A DNA stretch of 64,000 nt from Duganella zoogloeoides (GCF_034479515.1 NZ_CP140152.1:1488001-1552000); one strand, 5' to 3'; counted from the first letter of the stretch, positions 9,858 through 18,648 are shown. Program-made: numbers and translations. The notes: generated by a model not told the origin, from the sequence alone.

Positions 9858-11057
9858 ATGACTGACACCCAAACTCCGCGCAAATTTTCGCGCATCGATC
9901 GCCTGCCTCCCTATGTTTTCAATGTCACCGCCGAGCTCAAGCTGGCGGCGCGCCGCCGTGGCGAAGACATCATCGACATGTCGATGGGCAATCCGGATGG
10001 CGCCACGCCGTCGCACATCGTCGATAAGCTGGTCGATACCGTGCGCCGGCCAGACACCCATGGCTACTCGGCTTCAAAGGGCATCCCGCGCCTGCGCCGG
10101 GCGATCACCAAGTGGTACCAGACCCGCTACGCCGTCGAGTTCGATCCCGATTCGGAAGCCATCGTCACCATCGGTTCCAAGGAGGGGCTGGCGCACCTGA
10201 TGCTGGCCACGCTCGACGCCGGTGATACCGTGCTGGTGCCCAATCCCAGCTACCCGATCCACATCTGGGGTGCAGTGATTGCCGGCGCGAATATCCGCTC
10301 GGTGCGCATGACTCCTGGCGTCGATTTCTTCGAGGAGCTCGAGCGCGCGGTGCGCGAGAGCTACCCCAAGCCGAAGATGATGATACTCGGCTTCCCGTCC
10401 AACCCCACCGCGCAATGCGTGGAACTGGAGTTCTTCGAGCGGGTGGTGGCGCTGGCGCGCCAGCACGATATTTTGGTGGTGCACGACCTGGCCTACGCCG
10501 ACATCACTTTCGATGGCTGGCAGGCGCCGTCGATCATGCAGGTGCCGGGCGCGCGCGACGTGGCGGTGGAATTTTTCACCATGAGCAAAAGCTACAATAT
10601 GGCCGGCTGGCGCATCGGCTTCATGGTCGGTAACAAGGAGCTGGTGGCGGCGCTGGCGCGCATCAAGAGCTACCACGACTACGGCAGCTTCACGCCGGTG
10701 CAGGTGGCTGCGATTGCCGCGCTCGAAGGCAAGCAGGACTGCGTGGAAGAGATCCGCGCCATGTACCAGAGCCGGCGCGACGTACTGCACAAGGGCTTGT
10801 GCGAAGCGGGCTGGCCGGTGGATAAGCCGAAAGCGTCGATGTACATCTGGGCCCGCATACCGGAGGCGTACCGCCACCTCGGTTCGCTGGAGTTTTCCAA
10901 GCTGCTGCTGGCCGAGGCCAAGGTGTGCGTCTCGCCCGGCATCGGCTTCGGCGAGTACGGCGACGATTACGTGCGCTTTGCGCTGATCGAAAACGAGGCG
11001 CGCATCCGCCAGGGACTGCGTGGTATCAAAGCCATGTTGCGCAAAACCGCCACGTAA
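9858..11057 (+). CDS. alaC: Alanine/glutamate-pyruvate aminotransferase AlaC-like
   Basis: A 399-residue PLP-dependent class I aminotransferase. The Schiff-base lysine lies in [29 protein letters not shown] and the [13 protein letters not shown] segment with its conserved Asp/Tyr pair are those of the AlaC/YfdZ group, which transfers amino groups between alanine and glutamate. I begin at [21 protein letters not shown] because family members start there; the in-frame ATG 66 bases upstream would add an Arg-rich leader. It lies 85 bases after the RhtA-like exporter. In some betaproteobacteria this gene precedes homoserine dehydrogenase, but here it does not. Confidence 0.88.
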   Translation: MTDTQTPRKFSRIDRLPPYVFNVTAELKLAARRRGEDIIDMSMGNPDGATPSHIVDKLVDTVRRPDTHGYSASKGIPRLRRAITKWYQTRYAVEFDPDSEAIVTIGSKEGLAHLMLATLDAGDTVLVPNPSYPIHIWGAVIAGANIRSVRMTPGVDFFEELERAVRESYPKPKMMILGFPSNPTAQCVELEFFERVVALARQHDILVVHDLAYADITFDGWQAPSIMQVPGARDVAVEFFTMSKSYNMAGWRIGFMVGNKELVAALARIKSYHDYGSFTPVQVAAIAALEGKQDCVEEIRAMYQSRRDVLHKGLCEAGWPVDKPKASMYIWARIPEAYRHLGSLEFSKLLLAEAKVCVSPGIGFGEYGDDYVRFALIENEARIRQGLRGIKAMLRKTAT

Positions 11058-11140
11058 AATCGCGCAAAGTTTAATCGGTATCAAATAGATTGTTTGATCA
11101 GACGGCTATGGTGAGGTTTCGTTTGCTTCTGGAGCCCACC

Positions 11141-11662
11141 ATGTCCACCGTGCCCGTCGGCGACAGTACCCGCCACCTGATTGCCGCCGTCAAAAAGCTC
11201 GAACACTCGCTGCACACGTCCGGACTGCCGCGCTGGATGGCGCGCTTGCCGGCCTGGTGGCTGGGCTGGCATTACTGCCGCATGCTCGATCATAAAATCG
11301 CCCGCATGCGCCGCATCGCGCACAAGTTCGAGCAATGGCTGCCGGCCATCCGTGCGGCCGACCAGGACCCGCGCGCGCAGCTGGAGTTCATCGACATGGA
11401 CCACGCCATGCGCGACGATATCGACGCTACCCGGCAAACCATGTGGGAACTGCGCGCCTATTGCATCGACATCGCCACCATGTTCGACCAGCTCGGCTAT
11501 CAGTCGGCACGGCTGAACCGCCGCCAGCGGCTGTTCCTGTCGGTGATCGAGCATACCTGCGTGCAGGCCGCCACCATGCAAGACATGCTGGTGGCGCACG
11601 ACGCTCGCGTGCTGACGCTGCTACAGCAACGCCAGCAGCCGCATCTGCCGGTCTGCGCCTGA
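11141..11662 (+). CDS. Hypothetical cytoplasmic helical protein
   Basis: A 173-residue protein with no domain I recognise. It is rich in charged residues and predicted to be helical; Trp residues cluster at PRWMARLPAWWLGWHY, which may be an amphipathic membrane-contact segment. The start at MSTVPVGDSTRH is preceded by a GGAG ribosome-binding sequence at 11131; an earlier in-frame ATG at 11090 has none. The gap before it holds an imperfect inverted repeat (TCAAA...TTTGA, about 11078-11097). It is convergent with the oxidoreductase gene that follows. Confidence 0.7.
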   Translation: MSTVPVGDSTRHLIAAVKKLEHSLHTSGLPRWMARLPAWWLGWHYCRMLDHKIARMRRIAHKFEQWLPAIRAADQDPRAQLEFIDMDHAMRDDIDATRQTMWELRAYCIDIATMFDQLGYQSARLNRRQRLFLSVIEHTCVQAATMQDMLVAHDARVLTLLQQRQQPHLPVCA

Positions 11663-11775
11663 AATTCAACCTGCGTCGCCAGCCCGCATAGCCCGGTGCG
11701 GGCGCGACTCCAAGCGGCAATGGCGACGTATTGCCTGCAGCGATGTTCCGGGTTCAGCCTTTCCAGCCTGCCGGA

Positions 11776-12792
11776 TTATTCAAACCCTTCCAGCACGATC
11801 TTGCCCTTGGCGCGGTTGCTCTCGATCAGCGCGTGGGCGCGCTTGAGGTTGGCCGCATTGATGGCGCCGTAGCGTTCGCCCAGCGTGGTCTTGATCACGC
11901 CCGTGTCCACCAGTTGCGCCACGTCGTCCAGCAATTGATGCTGCTGCGCCATGTCGTCGGTCTCGAACATCGACCGGGTGAACATGAATTCCCAGTGCAG
12001 CGACACGCTCTTGCGCTTGAGCACGCGCACGTCGATGGCGGCCGGGTCGTCGATCAGTGCCACCTTGCCCTGCGGCGCCACCAGTTCGGCAATGGCCGGC
12101 CAATGGTGGTCGGTCTGGTTCAGCGCGGCCACGTAGGTCACCGGGGGCAGGCCCAGGCGGGCGATTTCCTCGTTCAACGGTTTGCTGTGGTCGATCACGT
12201 GGTGGGCGCCCAGTTCCTTTACCCAGTCTGCCGTGTCCTCGCGCGAAGCGGTGCCAATCACGGTCAGGCCCGTCAACTGGCGCGCCAGCTGCACCAGGAT
12301 CGAGCCGACGCCGCCGGCCGCGCCGATCACCAGCAGCGATTTGCCGGTGACGCCCTTGTCGCGACTGACCTGCAGGCGCTCGAACAGCAGTTCCCACGCG
12401 GTGATGGCAGTCAGCGGCAGCGCGGCCGCCTGCGCGAAGTCGAGCGTGCGCGGCTTGTGGCCGACGATGCGCTCGTCCACCAGGTGCAGCTCGCTGTTGG
12501 TGCCGGGGCGGGTGAGGTCGCCGGCGTACCAGACTTCGTCGCCGGGCTTGAACATGGTGACGTCGGGACCGACCGCCTGCACCACGCCGGCCGCATCCCA
12601 GCCGATCACCTTGGCCGCGCCCTCGGCAGGCGGCGCGTTGGCGCGGATCTTGACATCCACCGGGTTGACCGAAATGGCCTTGACCGCCACCAGCAGGTCG
12701 CGCCCCTGCGCTTGCGGGGCGGGCAGGTCGATATCGATCAGCGCTTCGTCGTGGGTGATGGGCAGGGACTGTCGGTAGGCGATGGCTTTCAT
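11776..12792 (-). CDS. Zinc-type alcohol dehydrogenase/quinone oxidoreductase (MDR superfamily)
   Basis: A 338-residue medium-chain dehydrogenase/reductase. The N-terminal GroES-like domain (ISVNPVDVKIR, VIGWDAAGVVQAVG, GDEVWYAG) and the NAD(P)-binding motif LLVIGAAGGVGSILVQLARQL are plain. It lacks the cysteine cluster of structural-zinc alcohol dehydrogenases, and the pattern fits the YhdH/zinc-binding alcohol dehydrogenase family protein group that reduces quinones or enones with NADPH. The start has a GGAG site 6-9 bases upstream. It is divergent from a LysR-type regulator with an 87-base shared region carrying a palindrome, so the regulator probably controls it. Confidence 0.88.
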   Translation of the reverse strand: MKAIAYRQSLPITHDEALIDIDLPAPQAQGRDLLVAVKAISVNPVDVKIRANAPPAEGAAKVIGWDAAGVVQAVGPDVTMFKPGDEVWYAGDLTRPGTNSELHLVDERIVGHKPRTLDFAQAAALPLTAITAWELLFERLQVSRDKGVTGKSLLVIGAAGGVGSILVQLARQLTGLTVIGTASREDTADWVKELGAHHVIDHSKPLNEEIARLGLPPVTYVAALNQTDHHWPAIAELVAPQGKVALIDDPAAIDVRVLKRKSVSLHWEFMFTRSMFETDDMAQQHQLLDDVAQLVDTGVIKTTLGERYGAINAANLKRAHALIESNRAKGKIVLEGFE

Positions 12793-12831
12793 GGGAACTC
12801 CGTTGAGGTTAAGTGCATGTATGATCATTTA

Positions 12832-12847
12832 TTTCGCTTGAGCGAAA
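12832..12847. promoter_or_regulatory. Palindrome in the oxidoreductase-LysR intergenic region
   Basis: TTTCGCTTGAGCGAAA: two 7-base arms around a central TG, lying 39 bases from the oxidoreductase start and 32 bases from the LysR start. It has the T-N11-A form expected of a LysR-type operator. This is the only strong dyad in the shared region, so I read it as the binding site of the adjacent LysR protein. Confidence 0.6.
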
Positions 12848-12879
12848 AAGAGCCGTTTGGCTGAAACACTTTCAAAGGA

Positions 12880-13800
12880 ATGAAGATAGTGGTGCGATTC
12901 GATGATGTGACGGTGTTTGTCCGCACGGCAGACCGGGGCAGCCTGTCGGCAGCGGCGCGCGAGCTGGAGATTTCGCCGGCGCTGGCCAGCGCGGCAGTCA
13001 AGCGCCTGGAAAACGAACTGGGCATACGCCTGTTTGCCCGCACCACGCGCTCGCTGCGCCTGACTGACGAAGGTGAACGCTACCTGCGCCACGCGCGTGA
13101 CGCCTTGCGCGCACTGCAAGACGGGCACGACGCGCTGGCCGAAGGCAAGGAAACCCTGGGCGGCGTGCTGAAGATGTCGATGCCGTCCGACCTGGGCCGC
13201 AATATGCTGGTGGGCTGGCTCGACCAGTTCCAGCACCTGTATCCGAAGGTGAGCTACCAGCTCAGCGTGGGTGACCGCTTGTCGGACCTGTACCGCCAGC
13301 CGGTGGACATTGCGATCCGCTACGGGCGGCAAGACGACTCAAGCCTGATCGCCTTGCCGCTGGCGCCCGACAACCGCCGCGTCCTAGTGGCCTCGCCCGA
13401 GTATGTGCGCCGCCACGGCCCGCTGGCCGATCTGCGCGACTTGTCGCGCCACAACTGCCTGCGCTTCATGCTCGACGATGTCATCCACGATCGCTGGAAT
13501 TTTTATCTGGCCCATGGCGCGGCAGAGCAGGGGACGCCGGTGGCGGTGCAGGTCCACGGCGATCGCAGTGCGGACGATGCCGACCTGGTGCGGCGCTGGG
13601 CCGTGGCAGGACTGGGCGTGGCCTACAAATCGCGGCTCGACGTGAGCGGCGACTTGCGCGCGGGACGGCTGGTGGTGCTGATGCCGGACGTTGCCGGCGA
13701 GCCGACCCCGCTGCACATGGTGTGCATGCACCGGTCGCAGGTATCGGCGACCGTGCTGACCTTGCGCGATTTTTTGCGCGAGCAGTGCGGCAAGGCTTAG
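12880..13800 (+). CDS. LysR-family transcriptional regulator
   Basis: A 306-residue LysR protein: N-terminal winged HTH (SLSAAARELEISPALASAAVKRLENELGIRLF, residues about 20-52) followed by a LysR substrate-binding domain in which the SDLYRQPVDIAIRYG segment is typical of the group that includes CrgA/YafC/AaeR-like regulators. An AAAGGA ribosome-binding site lies about 5 bases before the ATG. Its divergent partner is a medium-chain oxidoreductase, the likely target, with an operator-like palindrome between them. Effector unknown. Confidence 0.88.
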   Translation: MKIVVRFDDVTVFVRTADRGSLSAAARELEISPALASAAVKRLENELGIRLFARTTRSLRLTDEGERYLRHARDALRALQDGHDALAEGKETLGGVLKMSMPSDLGRNMLVGWLDQFQHLYPKVSYQLSVGDRLSDLYRQPVDIAIRYGRQDDSSLIALPLAPDNRRVLVASPEYVRRHGPLADLRDLSRHNCLRFMLDDVIHDRWNFYLAHGAAEQGTPVAVQVHGDRSADDADLVRRWAVAGLGVAYKSRLDVSGDLRAGRLVVLMPDVAGEPTPLHMVCMHRSQVSATVLTLRDFLREQCGKA

Positions 13801-13892
13801 AAGACGATTAAGCCCGGCATCTGCTGTACTGTGCTGCGAGGAAAAACAGTTAACATAGATGCAGACTTGTCGATCTGCACCACGGCTATGAA

Positions 13893-14036
13893 CTAGGACT
13901 GCGGTTTGCGCTGTGGCGTTTGACGGTGGCCCAGCTGCCAGATCCAGGTGAGGAGCGCCTGCGAGCTGGCGGCATCTGCCGGGCTATCGGGCGACTGGAT
14001 CGGGCAACTGGTACCGACAATTGCTGAGGCAACCAT
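13893..14036 (-). CDS. Possible small protein, second ORF of the SOS unit
   Basis: A 47-codon frame whose ATG overlaps the stop of the upstream small gene as TAATG, which suggests translational coupling. The product (MVASAIVGTSCPIQSPDSPA and onward) shows no recognised domain. The close coupling to a gene behind LexA boxes is the only reason to call it; no homologue is known to me and short frames in GC-rich DNA are often fortuitous. It could equally be trailing untranslated sequence. Confidence 0.3.
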   Translation of the reverse strand: MVASAIVGTSCPIQSPDSPADAASSQALLTWIWQLGHRQTPQRKPQS

Positions 14037-14254
14037 TAATGCGCCTTCGACATGATGAGCAACCAGCGGCGGCACAGCAGAATTTCGAGGTGGCCTGCCT
14101 GCACGCCGGTATCGCACTCGATGACCGGGTTGACGGCGTAGAAGCGCTTGCGGAAGTCACGACAGACCAGCAATTCGCGCTTGCCCATGCGTACCAGGAA
14201 CGAGGTAGGCATGTATTCGAGACCGAAACGGGAGCTGAGGCTACTGTTGATCAT
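14036..14254 (-). CDS. Small SOS-type protein of unknown function
   Basis: A 72-residue basic protein (MINSSLSSRFGLEYMPTSFL at its N-terminus) with two Cys residues near the middle and one near the C-terminal LLCRRWLLIM segment. A good ribosome-binding site (AAAGGA) lies 6 bases before the ATG. Two tandem LexA boxes at 14306-14344 lie upstream, which places it in the SOS response. Many small LexA-controlled genes encode division inhibitors or toxins, but nothing in this sequence identifies which. The divergent PAP2 gene starts 45 bases beyond the boxes and could also be affected. Confidence 0.6.
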   Translation of the reverse strand: MINSSLSSRFGLEYMPTSFLVRMGKRELLVCRDFRKRFYAVNPVIECDTGVQAGHLEILLCRRWLLIMSKAH

Positions 14255-14305
14255 GACATTTCCTTTAGGGCGATGTGTTTAACGAGGAGTTCAGAATAGC
14301 ATAAG

Positions 14306-14344
14306 TACTGTATGGATAAACAGGTACTGTTTAAATAAACAGTA
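14306..14344 (-). promoter_or_regulatory. Two tandem LexA (SOS) boxes
   Basis: Box 1, TACTGTATGGATAAACAGGT (14306-14325), and box 2, TACTGTTTAAATAAACAGTA (14325-14344), both fit CTGT-N8-ACAG; box 2 is a perfect 8-base inverted repeat and nearly the textbook enterobacterial consensus TACTGTATATATATACAGTA. Centres are 19 bp apart, so two dimers would sit on about the same helix face. A candidate minus-strand -10 (TATTCT, complement of 14293-14298) lies just downstream, so bound LexA would cover the -35 region of the small gene at 14254. Confidence 0.85.
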
Positions 14345-14388
14345 AATTTGTTGTTTTGTGATTTTTACGCCAGCTTCTACGGCGACCT

Positions 14389-15123
14389 ATGCGGAGGCAC
14401 CAAATTTTTAGCAAAATATTACGTTTCATGGGGGCAAGATTGACTCCCGGCGGCCAGTTCGGCCTGCACATGACCCTGGGCGTGCTGATCATGATCGTCG
14501 CGGTCGCCGTCTTCGGCAACATCGCCGACGAGGTCACCGACCAGGACGCTATTACCGTGTTGGACGTGCACATCGCTAATTGGTTCAACACCCACCACGT
14601 TGAGCCCTACACCAGCTTCCTGCTGTTTATCTCCTTCGTTCACAAGGTGGGCGGCATGATCCTGCTGGTGGCCGCTTTCGGCTATTACCTGTGGCGCCGC
14701 CGGCAGCGCTACTGGCTGCTGGCGCTGGGCGTTACCGTCCTGCCGGGCATGATCCTCAATGTGGTGCTCAAGCAGGTGTTCCAGCGCAGCCGGCCGCTGT
14801 TCGAGGAGCCGCTGGTCACGCTGTCCACCTACAGCTTCCCCAGCGGCCACACGGCGGCGGCGACGCTGTTCTACGGCGTGCTGGCGTGTTACATCATGAT
14901 CGCCTGCAAGGGCTGGAGTGTGCGCTTGGCAACAGCGGCGTTCTGCGTGGTGATGATATTCTTGGTGGCATTCAGTCGCGTGTACCTCGGCGCGCACTAT
15001 TTGAGCGATGTGCTGGCAGCGATGGCGAGCAGCGCGGCCTGGCTGGCGGTATGTATCACGGCCATTTCCACGCTGCGCCGCCGCAGCGAAGCGCGCTCGC
15101 TTGCTGCCAACGGAACTATGTAA
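14389..15123 (+). CDS. PAP2-family lipid phosphatase
   Basis: A 244-residue integral membrane protein with the three-part PAP2 signature: KQVFQRSRP (about residue 127), PSGHTAAA (about 150) and SRVYLGAHYLSDV (about 195). These hold the catalytic His pair and Asp. Such enzymes remove phosphate from phosphatidate, phosphatidylglycerophosphate or undecaprenyl pyrophosphate at the outer face of the inner membrane. It is the first of three tightly packed genes with a diacylglycerol kinase-like enzyme and a metallophosphoesterase. The start is uncertain: the first ATG has no good ribosome-binding site and ATG at 14428 is an alternative. Confidence 0.88.
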   Translation: MRRHQIFSKILRFMGARLTPGGQFGLHMTLGVLIMIVAVAVFGNIADEVTDQDAITVLDVHIANWFNTHHVEPYTSFLLFISFVHKVGGMILLVAAFGYYLWRRRQRYWLLALGVTVLPGMILNVVLKQVFQRSRPLFEEPLVTLSTYSFPSGHTAAATLFYGVLACYIMIACKGWSVRLATAAFCVVMIFLVAFSRVYLGAHYLSDVLAAMASSAAWLAVCITAISTLRRRSEARSLAANGTM

Positions 15124-15131
15124 GGAACTGC

Positions 15132-16043
15132 GTGCTCAATTCGATCGTCGTCATCATCAACGCCAGTGCCGGCCTCGGTTACTGCGGCGGCTGGTCCGCC
15201 GCGCTGGCGGAAAAATTCCGCCGCCACGGTGTCGAACCGGAAATATTATTGGCCAAGAGCGGCGAGGAAATGATCAACCGCGCCCGCCAGGCGGTTGCCG
15301 ACAAGGTCACAGTGGTCGTGGCGGGCGGGGGCGATGGCACCATCAACTGCGTGGCCTCGCAACTGGTGGGCAGCGACACCCACCTGGGCGTGCTGGCGCT
15401 CGGTACCCTCAACCACTTTGCCAAGGACCTCAACATCCCGCTCGATCTCGACGAGGCGGTGGCCCACGCTGTCACCGGCAAGCCATTGCGGGTGGACGTG
15501 GGCGAGGTAAACGGGCGCATCTTCCTCAACAATTCCAGCCTCGGCATTTACCCGGACCTGGTGCGCGACCGCGAGCAGCAGCAGAAAAAACTCGGGCGCA
15601 GCAAGTGGCATGCGTTCGGCCGCGCGCTGTTCGTGGTGCTGCGGCGCTTTCCGTTCATGCGCGTGCGGCTCACCATCAATGGCGAGGAACACCTGCGGCG
15701 TACGCCCTTCGTTTTCATCGGCAACAATGAGTACTTGCAGGGTCTCACCATCGGCGAGCGCGAGCGGCTCGACAGCGGCAAGCTGGTGATGTACGTGGCG
15801 CAAAAGCCCACCCGGCTGGCGCTGTTTCGCTACGCCATCCACGCGCTGTTCAACCGCCTGTCAGAGGCGCGAGATTTCGACGTGCTGACCGCTGCCGAAC
15901 TGGAAATCGATACCCGCCACCGTCACCTGCGCGTGGCCACCGATGGCGAAGTGACGGAAATGAAGCCGCCGCTCAAGTACCGCTCGCGCGCCGGCGCGCT
16001 GAGCGTGATCGCGCCCGGCCGCACCATCACCAGGGGGAGCTAG
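15132..16043 (+). CDS. Diacylglycerol/sphingosine kinase-like lipid kinase (YegS family)
   Basis: A 303-residue lipid kinase. The nucleotide-binding motif VVAGGGDGTINCVASQLVG lies at about residue 63, and the family pattern LGVLALGTLNHFAKDL follows. A GTG start preceded by TAAGGA, 8 bases after the upstream stop, gives the expected MLNSIVVIINASAG N-terminus; no ATG fits. The enzyme would phosphorylate diacylglycerol or a related lipid. Its place directly behind a PAP2 phosphatase, which does the opposite reaction, suggests a phospholipid or undecaprenol recycling unit. Confidence 0.87.
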   Translation: MLNSIVVIINASAGLGYCGGWSAALAEKFRRHGVEPEILLAKSGEEMINRARQAVADKVTVVVAGGGDGTINCVASQLVGSDTHLGVLALGTLNHFAKDLNIPLDLDEAVAHAVTGKPLRVDVGEVNGRIFLNNSSLGIYPDLVRDREQQQKKLGRSKWHAFGRALFVVLRRFPFMRVRLTINGEEHLRRTPFVFIGNNEYLQGLTIGERERLDSGKLVMYVAQKPTRLALFRYAIHALFNRLSEARDFDVLTAAELEIDTRHRHLRVATDGEVTEMKPPLKYRSRAGALSVIAPGRTITRGS

Positions 16044-16045
16044 CC

Positions 16046-16864
16046 ATGCGCACCATCGTTCATTTGTCGGACCTGCATTTCGGCCGCGTCGACCAGCAGT
16101 TGCTCGAACCGCTGCGCGCGCTGGTGGCATCGCTGGCGCCCGATGTGCTGGTGGTGTCCGGCGACCTGACCCAGCGCGCCAAGACCGAAGAGTTCATTGC
16201 CGCGCGCGCTTTCCTGGACACCTTGCCAGGCCCGCAAATCGTCGTCCCCGGCAACCACGACATCCCGCTCTACAACGTCGCCAGCCGTTTCCTGACGCCG
16301 CTGCGCAGGTACCTGCGCTACGTCACGCTCGATCTCACGCCCGAGTATGTCGATGACGAGATCGCCGTGCTGGGCCTGAACACGGCGCGCTCGCTCACCA
16401 TCAAGGACGGCCGCGTGAATCCTGAGCAGGTGGCGCTGATCCGCCAGCGCATGAGCGCCGTGCCGAAAGACGTTACCCGCATCGTGGTCACGCACCACCC
16501 GTTCGACTTGCCGCAAACCTTCGACAAGGACGACCTGGTCAACCGCGCGCCGATGGCGATGCGGGCGTTTGCCGAGTGCGGTGTCGATCTGCTGCTGGCC
16601 GGCCATTTCCACGCCAGCAGCGCGGGCCTGAGCACCGACCGCTACAAGCTGCCCGGCTATGCGGCGCTGGTGGTGCAGGCCGGCACGGCCACGTCCACCC
16701 GGGGCCGGGGCGAGTCCAACTCGTTCAACGTGATTCGCGTACATAGCGACAAGATCGAAGTGGTGCGCTACAGCTGGGTCGATGGCACGGCCACGTTCGA
16801 GCCGGCGCAGACCGAGATCTTCGAGCGCATCGGCGAGGCCTGGCATACCACGGCGGTGGCCTGA
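16046..16864 (+). CDS. Calcineurin-like metallophosphoesterase
   Basis: A 272-residue protein with all metal-ligand motifs of the family in order: HLSDLHFGR (residue 5), VSGDLTQRAK (about 35), VPGNHDIPLY (about 68), VTHHPFDLP (about 150) and LAGHFHAS (about 190). It would be a dinuclear-metal phosphodiesterase or phosphatase, cytoplasmic since no signal peptide is seen. It starts 2 bases after the lipid kinase stop with a GGGGGAG ribosome-binding site, so it is the third gene of the lipid-phosphate operon. A cyclic-nucleotide or LpxH-like lipid substrate are both possible; sequence does not decide. Confidence 0.87.
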   Translation: MRTIVHLSDLHFGRVDQQLLEPLRALVASLAPDVLVVSGDLTQRAKTEEFIAARAFLDTLPGPQIVVPGNHDIPLYNVASRFLTPLRRYLRYVTLDLTPEYVDDEIAVLGLNTARSLTIKDGRVNPEQVALIRQRMSAVPKDVTRIVVTHHPFDLPQTFDKDDLVNRAPMAMRAFAECGVDLLLAGHFHASSAGLSTDRYKLPGYAALVVQAGTATSTRGRGESNSFNVIRVHSDKIEVVRYSWVDGTATFEPAQTEIFERIGEAWHTTAVA

Positions 16865-16868
16865 GACT

Positions 16869-17768
16869 TCAAACAATGGCCACGCCATTGAGTCCCGGCG
16901 TTGCGGCAAACAGCGCCGCAATAAAATCGATGAACACGGTCGCGCGCCGGGGCACCATGGTTTGCGTCGGATACACGGCATTGAGCGGCGCGGGCGGGCC
17001 GGCATGGTCGCTGAGCACGGCGCGCAACTGGCCGCTGCGCAACTGCTCGGCCACCATCCAGGACGGCAGGTAGCCGATCCCGACATCTTCCAGCACGGCG
17101 CGCCGGATGCCTTCCAGGCTGTTCAGGCGCAGCCGTCCCGCCACCGCCACCTCGCCGTTCTTGAACGGCCAGCCGCCACTGCTGGCCATCAAGGTGTACA
17201 CCAGGCACTGATGTTGCAGCAGGTCGGCCGGCACCACCGGTGTGCCGTACCGCGCCAGGTAGGCGGCGCTGGCCACGCAAATGCGCTGCGACGTGCCAAC
17301 CCGGCGCGCGCGCAGCGCGCTGTCCTTGAGCACACCACCACGCAGCGCAACGTCGATGCCTTCCGCCACCAGGTCGACATAACCGTCGTTGAGCCGCAGG
17401 TCGATTTCAACGTCGGGGTACTGCGCCAGAAAGGCCGGCAAGGCGCCGATGATTTTCTCCGTTCCGAGGTTCGGCGTGCAGGTCACGCGCAGCAGCCCGT
17501 GCGGGCGCTGCAGGCCACGGGCATCGGCCTCGGCTTCGGCAATCACGTCGAGCGCCTGGCGCGCCTGCGTGTAATAACGCTGGCCTTCCGGGGTGGCCAC
17601 CATGTGGCGCGTGGAGCGGTGCAGCAGGCGGGTGGACAGCGTCTTCTCCAGCGAGGCGATATGGCGGCTGACGTTCGGTTGTCCGATACCGAGCTCGCGC
17701 GCCACGGCTGAAAAGCTGCCGGTTTCCACCGCGCGGACAAAGCAGTGCATCCACAGTAATTTATCCAT
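16869..17768 (-). CDS. LysR-family transcriptional regulator
   Basis: A 299-residue LysR protein starting MDKLLWMHCFVRAVETGSFS with the HTH SAVARELGIGQPNVSRHIASLEKTL at residues about 19-43 and a standard substrate-binding domain with RLNDGYVDLVAEGIDVALRGG. It is divergent from an SDR gene with 130 bases between, the usual layout for a LysR regulator and its target. The frame stays open far upstream but that part is the antisense shadow of the SDR gene. The 3' end lies 5 bases from the convergent metallophosphoesterase stop. Confidence 0.88.
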   Translation of the reverse strand: MDKLLWMHCFVRAVETGSFSAVARELGIGQPNVSRHIASLEKTLSTRLLHRSTRHMVATPEGQRYYTQARQALDVIAEAEADARGLQRPHGLLRVTCTPNLGTEKIIGALPAFLAQYPDVEIDLRLNDGYVDLVAEGIDVALRGGVLKDSALRARRVGTSQRICVASAAYLARYGTPVVPADLLQHQCLVYTLMASSGGWPFKNGEVAVAGRLRLNSLEGIRRAVLEDVGIGYLPSWMVAEQLRSGQLRAVLSDHAGPPAPLNAVYPTQTMVPRRATVFIDFIAALFAATPGLNGVAIV

Positions 17769-17898
17769 TCCAGCACTCTCCATTTCGCCATTCATGCAGC
17801 AGGAGCATAGCTGATATGAGCGCAGCCTGTCTTCCGGGCGCGTGCTTTGCGCTGCACACTTGCCTTGCGGTTCCCCTACAACTTCCAAGGAAAACAAC

Positions 17899-18648
17899 AT
17901 GAAACTTGCAGAAAAAGTCGCAGTGATCACCGGTGGCACCACCGGCATCGGCTTGGCCATGGCCAAACGCTTCGCCAGCGAAGGCGCCCATGTGTACATC
18001 ACCGGCCGCCGCCAGCCCGAGCTCGACGCGGCGGTGCAGGCGATCGGCGCCGGCGCGCAGGGCATGCGCGTCGATTCCGCCGACCAGGCGCAGTTGCAGT
18101 CGCTGTTCGACCGCGTGCGCGCGCAGCACGGCAAGCTCGACGTACTGGTTGCCAATGCCGGCGGCGGCTCGCTGCTGCCGCTGGGCCAGATCACCGCAGC
18201 ACACTTCGACGACACGTTCGGCCGCAACGTCAAGGGCACGCTGTTCACCGTGCAGACCGCGCTGCCTTTACTGGGACAGGGTTCGTCGGTAATCCTGACC
18301 GGTTCGACCGCAGCGAGCGGCGGCACCGAGGCCTTCAGCGTGTATGCAGCATCAAAGGCGGCCGTGCGCGCGTTCGCCCGCAACTGGATTCTCGACCTGA
18401 AAGGCCGTGGCATCCGCGTGAACACCCTCAGTCCCGGCCCGACCAGGACCGCTGGCCTGGTGGAACTGGTGGGCACCGACGCCGCGCAGCAGCAGGGCTT
18501 CCTCGACCACCTGGCAGGCCTGATACCGTCGGGCCGCGTGGGCGAGCCGGACGAGATCGCCAAAGCCGCGGTGTTCCTGGCCTCGGACGACGCCAGTTTC
18601 GTCAACGGCATCGAACTGTTTGTCGATGGCGGCCAGCGGCAGATCTAG
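17899..18648 (+). CDS. Short-chain dehydrogenase/reductase
   Basis: A 249-residue classical SDR. The cofactor motif TGGTTGIG is at residue about 12, NAGGG at about 88, and the catalytic Ser/Tyr/Lys appear in LTGSTAASG...YAASKAAVR. The C-terminal FLASDDASFVNGIELFVDGG pattern is normal. ITGR following the second strand suggests NADP preference. An AAGGA ribosome-binding site precedes the ATG. The substrate is unknown; the divergent LysR gene is the likely regulator. It is followed by 82 bases without features before the convergent PLD gene. Confidence 0.88.
   Translation: MKLAEKVAVITGGTTGIGLAMAKRFASEGAHVYITGRRQPELDAAVQAIGAGAQGMRVDSADQAQLQSLFDRVRAQHGKLDVLVANAGGGSLLPLGQITAAHFDDTFGRNVKGTLFTVQTALPLLGQGSSVILTGSTAASGGTEAFSVYAASKAAVRAFARNWILDLKGRGIRVNTLSPGPTRTAGLVELVGTDAAQQQGFLDHLAGLIPSGRVGEPDEIAKAAVFLASDDASFVNGIELFVDGGQRQI

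Noticed and set aside
13801..13892. Small RNA or hairpin after the LysR gene
   Set aside because: Only a short 5-6 base stem (GCAGA...TCTGC) is present; too weak to call.
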